From NCBI GenBank assembly GCA_910586395.1, contig CAJUFX010000004.1, forward strand, positions 61,898 to 125,897: a DNA stretch of 64,000 nt, written 5' to 3'. A program made the position numbers and the translations under genes. The stretch is from an uncultured Bacteroidales bacterium. GTDB taxonomy: Bacteria > Bacteroidota > Bacteroidia > Bacteroidales > P3. Below, piece after piece: positions 1-8,621 of this stretch (position 1 is the first letter of the stretch; each line of letters begins with the position of its first letter). Below the pieces are notes generated by a model. That model was given only the letters and a program-made list of their open reading frames with translations, was not told where the DNA came from and did not search any database.

Positions 1-2
1 CG

Positions 3-3000
3 CTTTGGCTGCCGCTGCAAAGCCAACCGTGGCGGGCGGAACTGCTTGTGCCGGAAAACCGCTTGGCGGACAAGGCGGACAAGACGGCCACAGACCGCGC
101 GGCGGCGCAGACGGCCGACACATTCAAACTCTTGGTCCGTAACGCCTTGAACGAAATACGGACGGCCTACTGCCAACTGACCATCTACCGCCTGACCGAT
201 ACCCTGCCCGACCGCGCTTTCGACCGCCGCTTCCCCGAACCCGACCGTTACCTGATACCGCTCGAAACGTTTCTGCGCGACTTCCCCGACGAGCCTTATT
301 TTACATCGGCAACCCGGCAGGCCGCCGCCAAGCGGCAGACCGTCTTTACGCACGACGGCCGCGACACGGCCTTTACGGCCTGCCTGCCCGACGGTCACTA
401 CGCCTACCGCGTGCGGATAACGCATCCGTATGTGGCGGGGCGAACCGACAGTTGCGAAGGCGTCTTCACACTCGGCCGGCAACCGCTTGTGCCGGCGGTC
501 TATGCCGATTTCGAAAACGACAGCCTGCGCCTGCGTCGGGTCGTTCCCGAAACGAGACCATGGGCCGACGATACGGCCTATGCCGCCACCCACCTCTATT
601 ACAGCATCGAAAACCGCAACGGCCGGACGAAACAGGGCTGTCTGCCCCTCAACGCGGCCGATACGGCGGCTGGCTTCGACCTGCTGGCCCTCGGCTTTAC
701 GCCCCACGACGACCTCAACCTCCTGCTGGCTTACGTCTGCGGCGGCCGGCTGTTCCAGCAAAGCCTGTACCGCCCGGGACTATCGGCCGAATCCCCTTTG
801 ACACTCACGATAGACCGCCTTTCCGACAGCGCGCGCACAAAGACGGCCGACACCTTGACGCTGCAAGTCAGCCGCGATGGCCAAAGTCTGCCCGGCCGGC
901 CGCTGACGCTCGCGCTCTACGACGACGCGCTCCATGCGTTCGCGCCCGAAAACTGGTTTTCCGGACGGCCGCCGCGTATCGTACCGCCGGCGACGCCGAC
1001 ACCTTTCGACTGCCATTTTTACGGCTACGACCCGCTTTGGTTTACGCAGGACGCGGCTTATACGTCGCCCGACGCCTACCGTTTCGACCTCGACCGGCGT
1101 AGTCAAGACCGGGGCGGCCGGAAAACGATGGCCCTCGGCATGCGGATGGCCAAATCGGCCGACGCCAATGAAACCGCCTTGACGGCGGCTACCGGCGCCG
1201 CGCCATATGCCGAAACGGGAGCTGAGACGGCGGCGGAGACGGAACCCGGCCTATCCGGCAACCTGCCCCGGCCGCGCGATGAACAGCCGGCTTCCGTCTA
1301 TTTCTTCCCGACCCTTTACAGCGATGCCGACGGCCGCCTGCAGTTGCCGTTCCGCCTGCCGGCCGCCCCCGGTCGCTACCGCTGGGTCGTCGCGGCCTAC
1401 GACCGCGACCTGCAGGCCGCCTACGCGACCCAAACCACACGGGGCTTTCAGGATTACCGGCTTTCCTGGCAACCGCCGCGCTTTATTTATGCCAGCGACA
1501 GCCTCCGTCTCTCGGCCAAGGCCACGCGTCTGGATGCGGTCAAACCGCAAACGGGCCGTATCGTTTGGGAAATAGCGGGACAACGCTACGAAAGCACGCT
1601 GGCCTGGACGGCCGGCGAATCGGAAAAACGCCTGACCGCCCCCGTCGTTTTCAGTCCGCGGGACAGCGGCACGCTGGCGGTCAAACTGTACCTGACCGTC
1701 GAACCGGACGGCACCAACGCCACAAACGCCAACTCCGCGGCCGCCAACTCCCAAGGCGACGCGCTCCAAACGCAAATTCCCGTGCTTCCCGACCGCCTCT
1801 CCCTGCGCGAACACATCCCGTTCTATATCCGGCCCGGGCAACAAATCACGATGACCCTGCCCAAGACGCTGTGCGACGCGCTTCGGCAAAGTCCGACCGT
1901 CGATACGGTCTTCTTTTGGCCGACCTCCCAATCTCAACGCATTGAACTGCTATGCAACGAATTAACATTGGATTCGGCCGACCACGCCTACAACGCCCTG
2001 TGGCACTACCTCAAAGCCCGCTTGCTGCACGGCGACAAGTCCCGACAGACCACCAACACCTATCAAAGGCTCTGCCGGTTTCTGACGCCCGACGGCGGCT
2101 TCTGCTGGCTCAAAGGCCAACCGACCGACCCCGTCCTGAGCCTTGCCATCGCCGAAGCCTTAGCGGCCAACGCCGCGGACGACCACGACGTACGCTACCT
2201 GCTGCAACACGATTTGCTGCCTTACCTCTATGCCGTGCCAAGCGAAACGGAAGCCACGGACGGCAAGACCGCCGCAACGGACAGCCTGCCGTCGGCCAAC
2301 CGCCTGCGCCTGCTCTATGCCGCCTCTCTCGTTTACGGCACCGCGACAGAACACTACCTTCCGGACGCTCGCCACGACCTCGACGCCTTTGCCGCCCATG
2401 CCGACCGCTATCCGATAAGCGAAGGCGTCCATGGCCTTTACGCGCTCCATCTGCATGGCGACACGGCCCTGTTCGCCCAAACCTGGCAACATTACCGCCG
2501 CGCCGCGTTCCTCAGCGAAGAAACGGGTTTGTCGTGGAGACGGAACGACATGGGACGCAGTCAAGGCGAAAGGCTGAAAACGGCCTCGCTCGTCTATAGA
2601 ATGGCGCGCAGCCGGCACGACTATCCGACGGCGGCGGCCGTGAGCCGCTGGATCGGCCAGCAGAACCGCACGACCGACCTGTTGTCGCCGGCGGCGGCCG
2701 TACGCCCGATGGACGTGCTGACGCTCGCCTATAACGAACGGCTCTTCCCGTTGCCGGCCCTGCCCCTGCAAACGCCCGCCACTTGGAAACTGCAAGGCCG
2801 AAAACTGACGATAGACTGGCGTACGGCCGACGACGCACAAGGCCAAGCCGCGCCCGAGGCCGCAACCGCGCCCCACAGCCCACAGCCCCAAGCCATAGCC
2901 ACCCCCGCCGGCCAAGGCATCCCCGACTCCGCCATCCACCTGTTCGGCACCTACGGCGCGCTGACGTTCGGCTACACGCAGAAACTGTCGGCCGTGGCGG

Positions 3001-3395
3001 CCTCGCCCGCCTCCGACCTCCGCGCCGAACTCCTCGTCCCCGCCGGCTTAAAGCAAGGCGACACGCCCCTTTTGCAGCTCCGCATCGAGAGCAAACGCCC
3101 CGCAAGCTACGTCCGCGTACGCTTCGGCCGCCCGGGCGGCAGCGAATACGGCACGACCCGCGCCGGCTTCGTCTATAAAAACGGACTTGCATTTTACGAA
3201 AACATACAGACCTCCGGCACCGACCTATTGATACCGTTCCTGCCGGCGGGACGCTACCTGCTCTCCTATCCGCTCAACGCGCAGACGACAGGCCGGTTCG
3301 CGCTGCCGCCCGCCACGATCGAGACGCTGCTCGAGGCCGCCGACAGTTTCTCGGCCCACAGCCGCGCGGCCGTCATCCGCATACAGGCAGAATAA
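3..3395 (+). CDS. Alpha-2-macroglobulin-like protein (5' truncated by window)
   Basis: The reading frame is open from the first bases, so the true start lies upstream and only the C-terminal part (about 1130 residues) is visible. The central section resembles the bacterial alpha-2-macroglobulin core: a segment ASVYFFPTLYSDADG followed by a proline/arginine-rich strand region and SWQPPRFIYASDSLRL. A helical, tryptophan-rich middle follows, and the C-terminus looks like a bait/receptor-type beta domain (PAGRYLLSYPLNAQTTGRFALPP). I see no CGEQ thioester motif. Family members are periplasmic or surface protease traps or envelope-maintenance proteins; the role here is inferred. A hairpin terminator follows directly. 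Confidence 0.7.
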   Translation, partial: LWLPLQSQPWRAELLVPENRLADKADKTATDRAAAQTADTFKLLVRNALNEIRTAYCQLTIYRLTDTLPDRAFDRRFPEPDRYLIPLETFLRDFPDEPYFTSATRQAAAKRQTVFTHDGRDTAFTACLPDGHYAYRVRITHPYVAGRTDSCEGVFTLGRQPLVPAVYADFENDSLRLRRVVPETRPWADDTAYAATHLYYSIENRNGRTKQGCLPLNAADTAAGFDLLALGFTPHDDLNLLLAYVCGGRLFQQSLYRPGLSAESPLTLTIDRLSDSARTKTADTLTLQVSRDGQSLPGRPLTLALYDDALHAFAPENWFSGRPPRIVPPATPTPFDCHFYGYDPLWFTQDAAYTSPDAYRFDLDRRSQDRGGRKTMALGMRMAKSADANETALTAATGAAPYAETGAETAAETEPGLSGNLPRPRDEQPASVYFFPTLYSDADGRLQLPFRLPAAPGRYRWVVAAYDRDLQAAYATQTTRGFQDYRLSWQPPRFIYASDSLRLSAKATRLDAVKPQTGRIVWEIAGQRYESTLAWTAGESEKRLTAPVVFSPRDSGTLAVKLYLTVEPDGTNATNANSAAANSQGDALQTQIPVLPDRLSLREHIPFYIRPGQQITMTLPKTLCDALRQSPTVDTVFFWPTSQSQRIELLCNELTLDSADHAYNALWHYLKARLLHGDKSRQTTNTYQRLCRFLTPDGGFCWLKGQPTDPVLSLAIAEALAANAADDHDVRYLLQHDLLPYLYAVPSETEATDGKTAATDSLPSANRLRLLYAASLVYGTATEHYLPDARHDLDAFAAHADRYPISEGVHGLYALHLHGDTALFAQTWQHYRRAAFLSEETGLSWRRNDMGRSQGERLKTASLVYRMARSRHDYPTAAAVSRWIGQQNRTTDLLSPAAAVRPMDVLTLAYNERLFPLPALPLQTPATWKLQGRKLTIDWRTADDAQGQAAPEAATAPHSPQPQAIATPAGQGIPDSAIHLFGTYGALTFGYTQKLSAVAASPASDLRAELLVPAGLKQGDTPLLQLRIESKRPASYVRVRFGRPGGSEYGTTRAGFVYKNGLAFYENIQTSGTDLLIPFLPAGRYLLSYPLNAQTTGRFALPPATIETLLEAADSFSAHSRAAVIRIQAE

Positions 3396-3396
3396 A

Positions 3397-3438
3397 AAAG
3401 GGGCTGTGTCAAAATTTGCATTCTGGCACAACCCCTTT
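3397..3438. terminator. Hairpin between convergent genes, also a dispersed repeat
   Basis: Arms AAAGGGGCTGTGTCA and TGGCACAACCCCTTT face each other with two mismatches and a 12-nt loop. It sits between the stop of the rightward macroglobulin gene and the stop of the leftward DUF3109 gene, so it could terminate both. A near-identical hairpin occurs at 4401-4434, followed by the same TTTAAGGTGTGTC string, so it is also a repeat. Confidence 0.55.
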
Positions 3439-3454
3439 GACTTTTTAAGGTGTG

Positions 3455-3565
3455 TCAGAGAGGTCAAGATGCAAGGCATTGAGGGTGAGGGCAAAGGAGC
3501 TTACTAAAGTAAGTGACTGAGCCCGAATCCCGATAATAACGCCGCAGATTGGCCTTTATGACACG
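3455..3565. repeat. Dispersed intergenic repeat, copy 1
   Basis: About 110 bp sharing an extended pattern with 15876-15988: GTCAGA, then AAGATGCAAGGC, then GACTGAGCCCGAA / AACTGAGCCCGAA, then CCGATAA and GCAGATTGG, ending CTTTAT. It lies between convergent gene ends, next to the 3397 hairpin. It has no coding capacity and no obvious terminal inverted repeats. Confidence 0.6.
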
Positions 3566-3571
3566 CCGCCT

Positions 3572-4171
3572 TTATTTTTTCAGGAACGCCTCGTAATAGG
3601 CCTCGGCCTGGGCGAACCAGTCGGGGCCGTACTTGCGGATCAACGGTTCCTTTAAGAAACGGAACACGGGAATTTGTTTCTTACGTCCCAAGCGCATGGC
3701 ATCCTTGCAGATGTCCCAACGGAAATAATTGACCGCATCGTAGTCGGGATAGGACGTGATGCGGATCGGAAACAGATGGCAGGAAACCGGCTTGCGGAAC
3801 GCATCCTCGCCGGGCTTAATCGGCAAGGCACCGGCCATAAATGCCTTTTCTATCGCGCACAACGCCATGCCGTTGTCATCATACACCAAATAGGCGCATT
3901 CGCGCCGCCGGATCAAAGGCGTCACGAAACTGCCGTCTATCGGCAACACTTCGAAGAGCTCGCCGAGGCGTTCGACCACCTCTATCCCCTCTTCGCTCAT
4001 ATAAGGCTTGAAATAAGGATAATAGCGGTCAAGCAACGTCAATTCGGCTTCCTCCAAAGGGGCCCCGGCATCGCCCTCCACGCAGCAACAGCCCTTGCAA
4101 TGCGCCAAGTCGCAACAAAAACATTCGGTAAAGACTTCGTCCGATACCAACGTATGGTCAATCGCTACCAT
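3572..4171 (-). CDS. DUF3109 family cysteine-rich protein
   Basis: A 199-residue protein starting MVAIDHTLVSDEVF. The longer upstream reading adds only lysine-rich residues without similarity, so I chose this start. The N-terminus carries a cysteine cluster (CFCCDLAHCKGCCC) and later single cysteines (RRECAY, PVSCHLFP, DICKDA), the pattern of the DUF3109/YkgJ-like putative metal-binding proteins common in Bacteroidetes. The family has no established reaction. It is convergent with the upstream macroglobulin gene and tandem with the C69 dipeptidase behind it. Confidence 0.85.
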   Translation of the reverse strand: MVAIDHTLVSDEVFTECFCCDLAHCKGCCCVEGDAGAPLEEAELTLLDRYYPYFKPYMSEEGIEVVERLGELFEVLPIDGSFVTPLIRRRECAYLVYDDNGMALCAIEKAFMAGALPIKPGEDAFRKPVSCHLFPIRITSYPDYDAVNYFRWDICKDAMRLGRKKQIPVFRFLKEPLIRKYGPDWFAQAEAYYEAFLKK

Positions 4172-4400
4172 AATCAATCTCTTTTCTTTTTTTTCCTTAC
4201 CTTTTCTTTCTCCGCAAAGAAAAGGTAAGACCAAAAGAAGCTCCCGCTTACGGATTTCGGTCTATGCCATTACAGGTCGCGTTCTAAAAATTTTAAACTC
4301 GCACATGCGTGCTCAAACAGCAAAATTTTTGACGCCCGCTCCTATATGTCAGAACGACCGAAATCCTATTGCGGTTTCTTTTTTCTTGCGGTTATTGAAC

Positions 4401-4452
4401 AAAGGGGCTGTGTCAAATTTGGCACAACCCCTTTGCCTATTTAAGGTGTGTC
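4401..4452. repeat. Second copy of the GGGGCTGTGTCA hairpin repeat
   Basis: Arms at 4401-4415 and 4420-4434 enclose a 4-nt loop, followed by TTTAAGGTGTGTC as in the copy at 3397. It lies just past the stop codon of the leftward dipeptidase gene and could act as its terminator. The remaining intergenic space (4172-4400) is AT-rich and holds no gene that I can support. Confidence 0.55.
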
Positions 4453-4459
4453 TGAGCAA

Positions 4460-6205
4460 TTATTTAACGACCTTGATATTCTCGCCGCAGTCTTCCACAA
4501 TCTTCTTGTAATACCAATCGGGATAAGCGGGCTGAGACGGAAATTCGACGCGGTCGGGGCCATATTCGGTCGTCTTGAAACGGCCATTCTCATCCACTTT
4601 CTTGATATTGCCGTCGATGTACTTAACGAGCAGATATTCGTCCAGATTCTTCCAGGTCTTGAACATCTCGTCGGCCGCCGCCAAAGAAAATGCCGTCGCC
4701 GCCTGCGCCAACTTGGCCGCATCGGTTTCGCCGGCGTACTTGGCGTCCATTTCGGCCACCTTGGCTTGGAATCCGTTTTCCAAAGCCGACTGCACTTTCT
4801 GAACGTCCACGATCATATCGCTGTAACGGCTGTAAACGAAGTTGGTCACACGGTTGAACAGCCAGAAAGCCGAAGTGGGCGAATATTCCACCATGCTGCC
4901 GTTACCCACGCGGAAACATTCGGGAATCTCCTTGATGCCGCAATACATCGGCGCATAGCAGGTCGAATACGTGTCGTCCACGCCGAACCACAGGATGCCG
5001 CCGATGGCGTTCGGCAGGTTGGAACGGCTCTGCGTCACGAACGAAAAGCCGGTCTGCTGCGTGGCCGTCGCACGTTCGTGGATATATTCCCGGCCATCCA
5101 CGGTAAAGCCCATCGGACGCCAGCGGTAAGGGCAGCCGTAAGGGCCCGCGCCCAAATCCTTGGTCATGTCCATCGACGTACCTTCGTAGTGGTCGCGCAT
5201 GAAATCGAACATATCGTTGAGCGTCAGCTCGCGGTTGGGCTTGATCCAAAGCGGCATGCGGTTGGCGGGATTCTCGCCGCGCGCATAGTCCTCATACTGT
5301 CTGACCGCATCCGGGTTGGCCTTCATGAAGCCGGCCCATACACGCGCCTCGCAGCCACGCATGGCCGAGAACGTCAGCGGCGCATACACGTCGCAGAAAC
5401 TGAAGTCGGCGAAACTGCCGCTGTAAAGGCCGATGGCCTTGGCGTAATCCACGACATCGTGGGCATAGATACATTCCAAACCGGGCAGGTTCAGTTTCTT
5501 GGCCATATCCTTGGACGTAATGGACGTCTTGCCGTCAGCCGGTTTGATTTTCGTGATGCGCGCCTGGTTGGCGTGACCCGAAATATAACCTTCGGGAATA
5601 CGGTAAGCCACCCATACGGCGCCTTTCGTATTACGCTTGGCATCGACGTTGCCGTTCTTGTCCAAAATCTTCTTCCCCTTGCCAATCAACTCCATAATCC
5701 ATACTTCGTTGGGGTCGGCAATCGAGAAACTCTCGCCCGACGAGGCGTAGCCGTAAGTGGCCATGAGGTCGGCGATTGTACGGATGGCTTCGCGCGCCGT
5801 CTTGGAACGCTGCAACGCAATGTAAATCAGACTGCCGTAATCCATGATACCCTCCGGATCCACGAGTTCCTCGCGGCCGCCGTAGGTCGTTTCGGCGATG
5901 GCCAGCTGAAATTCATTCATGTTGCCGACCACCGAATAGGTCTCGCGCGCCTGCTTGATTTGGCCGAGTTTTCGGCCGGTGTCCCACTCGTAGATGTCCA
6001 GCATCGCGCCCTCCGGATACGTGGCCGCCGGATAATAGTAAAGTTCGCCGTAAAGCACGTGCGAGTCGGCCGCATACGAAATCATCGTCGATTTGTCTTT
6101 GGACGCCCCCTTGGTGACAAGGAAGTTGGTGCAGGCTTGCAGACTTTCGCCCAAGCCCAAGGCCCCCGCCAGCAGCAGAAGCCCCCATTTGGTCAGTTTT
6201 TTCAT
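4460..6205 (-). CDS. pepD: C69 family dipeptidase
   Basis: A 581-residue exported peptidase. I start at MKKLTKWGLLLLAG, which gives a clean signal peptide; a longer frame upstream is repeat-derived. Right after the predicted cleavage site comes CTNFLVTKGAS, where the cysteine is the expected N-terminal nucleophile of family C69 (Ntn-hydrolase fold). Further family features are the SYAADSH, NEFQLAIAETTYGG and YGYASSGESFSIADPNEVW segments. The protein should cleave dipeptides in the periplasm or outside the cell, providing amino acids for an asaccharolytic or proteolytic lifestyle. Its upstream region is filled with repeats. Confidence 0.9.
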   Translation of the reverse strand: MKKLTKWGLLLLAGALGLGESLQACTNFLVTKGASKDKSTMISYAADSHVLYGELYYYPAATYPEGAMLDIYEWDTGRKLGQIKQARETYSVVGNMNEFQLAIAETTYGGREELVDPEGIMDYGSLIYIALQRSKTAREAIRTIADLMATYGYASSGESFSIADPNEVWIMELIGKGKKILDKNGNVDAKRNTKGAVWVAYRIPEGYISGHANQARITKIKPADGKTSITSKDMAKKLNLPGLECIYAHDVVDYAKAIGLYSGSFADFSFCDVYAPLTFSAMRGCEARVWAGFMKANPDAVRQYEDYARGENPANRMPLWIKPNRELTLNDMFDFMRDHYEGTSMDMTKDLGAGPYGCPYRWRPMGFTVDGREYIHERATATQQTGFSFVTQSRSNLPNAIGGILWFGVDDTYSTCYAPMYCGIKEIPECFRVGNGSMVEYSPTSAFWLFNRVTNFVYSRYSDMIVDVQKVQSALENGFQAKVAEMDAKYAGETDAAKLAQAATAFSLAAADEMFKTWKNLDEYLLVKYIDGNIKKVDENGRFKTTEYGPDRVEFPSQPAYPDWYYKKIVEDCGENIKVVK

Positions 6206-6229
6206 GGTATCGATAGATTTTAGTTTTTC

Positions 6230-6580
6230 TCTTCGAGACACGTTTTTGCGCCACGGCACAGCTCGAACAAGTTCGGCCTCTGCGCTCACCTTGCACGAAC
6301 TTTGGCTGAATCAAAACGTTCCTTTTCAAGGCACGTTTTTGCGCCACGGCATAGCCCGAGCGAGCTCGGCTCTGCCCGTTTATTTTCAATGAAGTTCGGC
6401 TGCGGTTCGGCACAGTTCGAGCGAGCTCGGCCTCTGCGCTCACCTTGCACGAACTTTGGCTGAATCAAAACGTTCTTTTTCAAGGCACGTTTTTGCGCCA
6501 CGGCCGTCTGAAAACAAGTTTTCGACGGCTCGTTTGGCTGAATCAAAACGTTCCTTTTCAAAGCGCGTTGCGGATTTTCG
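6230..6580. repeat. Upstream repeat array (CACGTTTTTGCGCCACGG units)
   Basis: Three units share CACGTTTTTGCGCCACGGC (near 6239, 6333 and 6485). Three share TTGGCTGAATCAAAACGTTC (near 6303, 6461 and 6536), and two share CTCACCTTGCACGAACTTTG. The array fills the region upstream of the dipeptidase. Short frames in it are repeat-derived. A loosely similar module (CTCAACTTGCACAGACTTTCG) occurs at 63926 upstream of the giant T9SS gene. Confidence 0.7.
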
Positions 6581-6755
6581 GATGAACCCCAGCCGCACAA
6601 AGCCGCCCCGTTCGCCCGTCACACGGGGGCGCGCCCGCAAGGCCGCCACCGCCGGATTTAATCCAAAGGCTAAACTTCAAAATTAGTAAAAATACGGCAG
6701 ACCGCCAAACAGACGGTCCGGAAGCGGCCGGCCGCGCCATATTGGAAATTTATGC

Positions 6756-6763
6756 TATATTTG
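6756..6763 (+). promoter_or_regulatory. Bacteroidetes-type -7 box
   Basis: TATATTTG matches TAnnTTTG and lies 27 bp before the start codon of the TPR regulator. A clear -33 TTTG is not visible at the ideal distance, so this is a partial match. Confidence 0.4.
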
Positions 6764-6789
6764 CTGTATGACTTATCGTAACCCACGGT

Positions 6790-8397
6790 ATGATTAAAAA
6801 TGATCGCCTCATAGCATTCGCCGTTTCCGCCCTCCTCTACCTGTTTGCCGGGAACACGACCGTCCGTGCCGCCATTTTGTCCAGAAGCCGGGGACAACAA
6901 CACCAGGACTTGGAAATGCGCTACGATTCGTGCCGCCAAATGATCAAATCCGGCCTCAGCAGTCATTTGTCGGACTACATACACTGCGCCTATACCGAAT
7001 TGGAAATCGGCAACCAACTCCAGAATCACGAAATGATCATACAGGGTTACATCGATTTAGGCCGGACCCTGTACAGCATGGGGAAATACGATTTGGCGCT
7101 GCAAAACATCCATAAAGCCTTGCTCCTGCTCCAAACGCATGAATCCGATACCCAAAACGCCGACGCCAACAAACTGACGGGCGCCATCTACACCAAACTC
7201 TGCGAACCCGACCTGGCCGAAAAATACCTGAAGGAAGCCTATACCTTTTATTACCGGAACAACGATACGACCAACCTCATCAAAACCATGGGCGAGCTGG
7301 CCACGGTACACGGGCAACGCGGCGAATACGAACGATGCCTATCGGGCTTGAACGAGTTGTACTATCTATGTTACAAATACGAAAAGCCCCATTTGCAACT
7401 TATCGCCCTCCTGAACATGGCCCTGGCCTATAAATCATCCGACCAAGTGGAAAAAGGCCTGCACACGTTGCACCGCATCGATCTGGAGATTCCGGACTCC
7501 TTGATAACGACCCGTCCCGAATACCATACGGGCTACCTGCTTCAGCGCGGCGAACTGTATGCGATGCAAGGCCGCCATAAAGAGGCCTGCCGGGATTTTC
7601 AAGCCGGCCTGCGCATGGCGCAAGCCGCCGACAACTGGGAGGCTCAGACCGATCTGTTTAAAAACCTTTCGCTTGTGAGCCTGCAACAAAAACAATACGA
7701 CTCATTGTCCGACTGGTTCCACGGGTTCTTGGCCGCCCAAGATTCGTTGAAAAAACACGCCAATCCGAACCGCATTTCCGAAAAAGAGCTCATCTACGAT
7801 ATAACCAACAAAGACAAACAATTGGAAAAATTGGAACTGCGCATCTGGCAGAACCGCATCATCGTGCTGAGCATTACCGTTATCGTGATCCTGCTGCTGG
7901 GTTTCGCCACCTATCTGTATTACCATCATGCCAAAATTCAGAAAGCCAAAATGGCGCAATGGCATCAGGAACGCAAGCAGGACAAAAACACGATGACCGA
8001 TATCGCCATTTATTTCCACGAATTGAAGACGGTGGTCCGACAGGTGTCGCAGACCTTACATGAAGCGGGTCGCACGCTCCCCGACAACGAGAAGCGAAGC
8101 ATCCAGCAATGTTGCCTGCAACTCAACGATATCGTTTCCGAGAACAAAGCCTTGCTGAACAGTTTTACCGACGCCCGCTACAGCGATTTCATCCGGCAAC
8201 TTTCGGCCGCCTATCCCGAACTCTCGAACACCGAAAAACGCATTTGCGCCATGCTTTTGGTCGGTTTCAGTTCCAAAGACATCGCCAACGTGCTGAATTG
8301 CTCGGACCGCAGTTTAAACAACAGCCGTTCCAAAATCCGAAAGAAATTGCACATTCCTGAAAAGGAATCCATCCTCCAATTCCTGAAATCGCTCTGA
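6790..8397 (+). CDS. Membrane-anchored TPR protein with C-terminal LuxR-type HTH
   Basis: A 535-residue protein with an N-terminal signal/anchor (about 1-28), several TPR-like helical repeats (about 60-320), one transmembrane helix (about 355-377, rich in Ile/Val/Leu), a coiled coil, and a C-terminal helix-turn-helix (about 475-535; TEKRICAMLLVGFSSKDIANVL). This is the typical Bacteroidetes layout of a periplasmic TPR sensor joined through the membrane to a cytoplasmic DNA-binding head. It sits just upstream of two T9SS surface-protein genes, which it may regulate (inference). A paralogue of the same architecture is at 25135-26862, also beside a T9SS protein gene. Confidence 0.8.
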   Translation: MIKNDRLIAFAVSALLYLFAGNTTVRAAILSRSRGQQHQDLEMRYDSCRQMIKSGLSSHLSDYIHCAYTELEIGNQLQNHEMIIQGYIDLGRTLYSMGKYDLALQNIHKALLLLQTHESDTQNADANKLTGAIYTKLCEPDLAEKYLKEAYTFYYRNNDTTNLIKTMGELATVHGQRGEYERCLSGLNELYYLCYKYEKPHLQLIALLNMALAYKSSDQVEKGLHTLHRIDLEIPDSLITTRPEYHTGYLLQRGELYAMQGRHKEACRDFQAGLRMAQAADNWEAQTDLFKNLSLVSLQQKQYDSLSDWFHGFLAAQDSLKKHANPNRISEKELIYDITNKDKQLEKLELRIWQNRIIVLSITVIVILLLGFATYLYYHHAKIQKAKMAQWHQERKQDKNTMTDIAIYFHELKTVVRQVSQTLHEAGRTLPDNEKRSIQQCCLQLNDIVSENKALLNSFTDARYSDFIRQLSAAYPELSNTEKRICAMLLVGFSSKDIANVLNCSDRSLNNSRSKIRKKLHIPEKESILQFLKSL

Positions 8398-8534
8398 CAG
8401 GCCGTCGAACCGGTACAAAAACCCTATTTTAAGCATCACTTCCGACCTACGTTTTTGAAAATAAAAAATAATTGAACATCAGTTATTTATATGAATAAAT
8501 GATAATATTATGATATAATATGATAGGTCATTTA

Positions 8535-8567
8535 TTTGGATTTGAATATTATTTTATTCCATCTTTG
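8535..8567 (+). promoter_or_regulatory. Probable promoter for the T9SS protein pair
   Basis: TTTG at 8535-8538 and again at 8541-8544 is followed about 20 bp later by CCATCTTTG (8559-8567), a near match to TAnnTTTG, inside a very AT-rich stretch. The first good start codon is 55 bp downstream. Confidence 0.4.
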
Positions 8568-8621
8568 TATGTTGCATCACAGCAACGAAAAAAAATGGTT
8601 CAATTCAAAAACAACAAAACT

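Noticed and set aside
4448..6223. 591-residue open frame on the plus strand
   Set aside because: It is the antisense shadow of the C69 dipeptidase, whose motifs and signal peptide are clear; the same effect explains the long antisense frames at 9408-10865, 10917-12611, 13383-14888 and 18533-19888.
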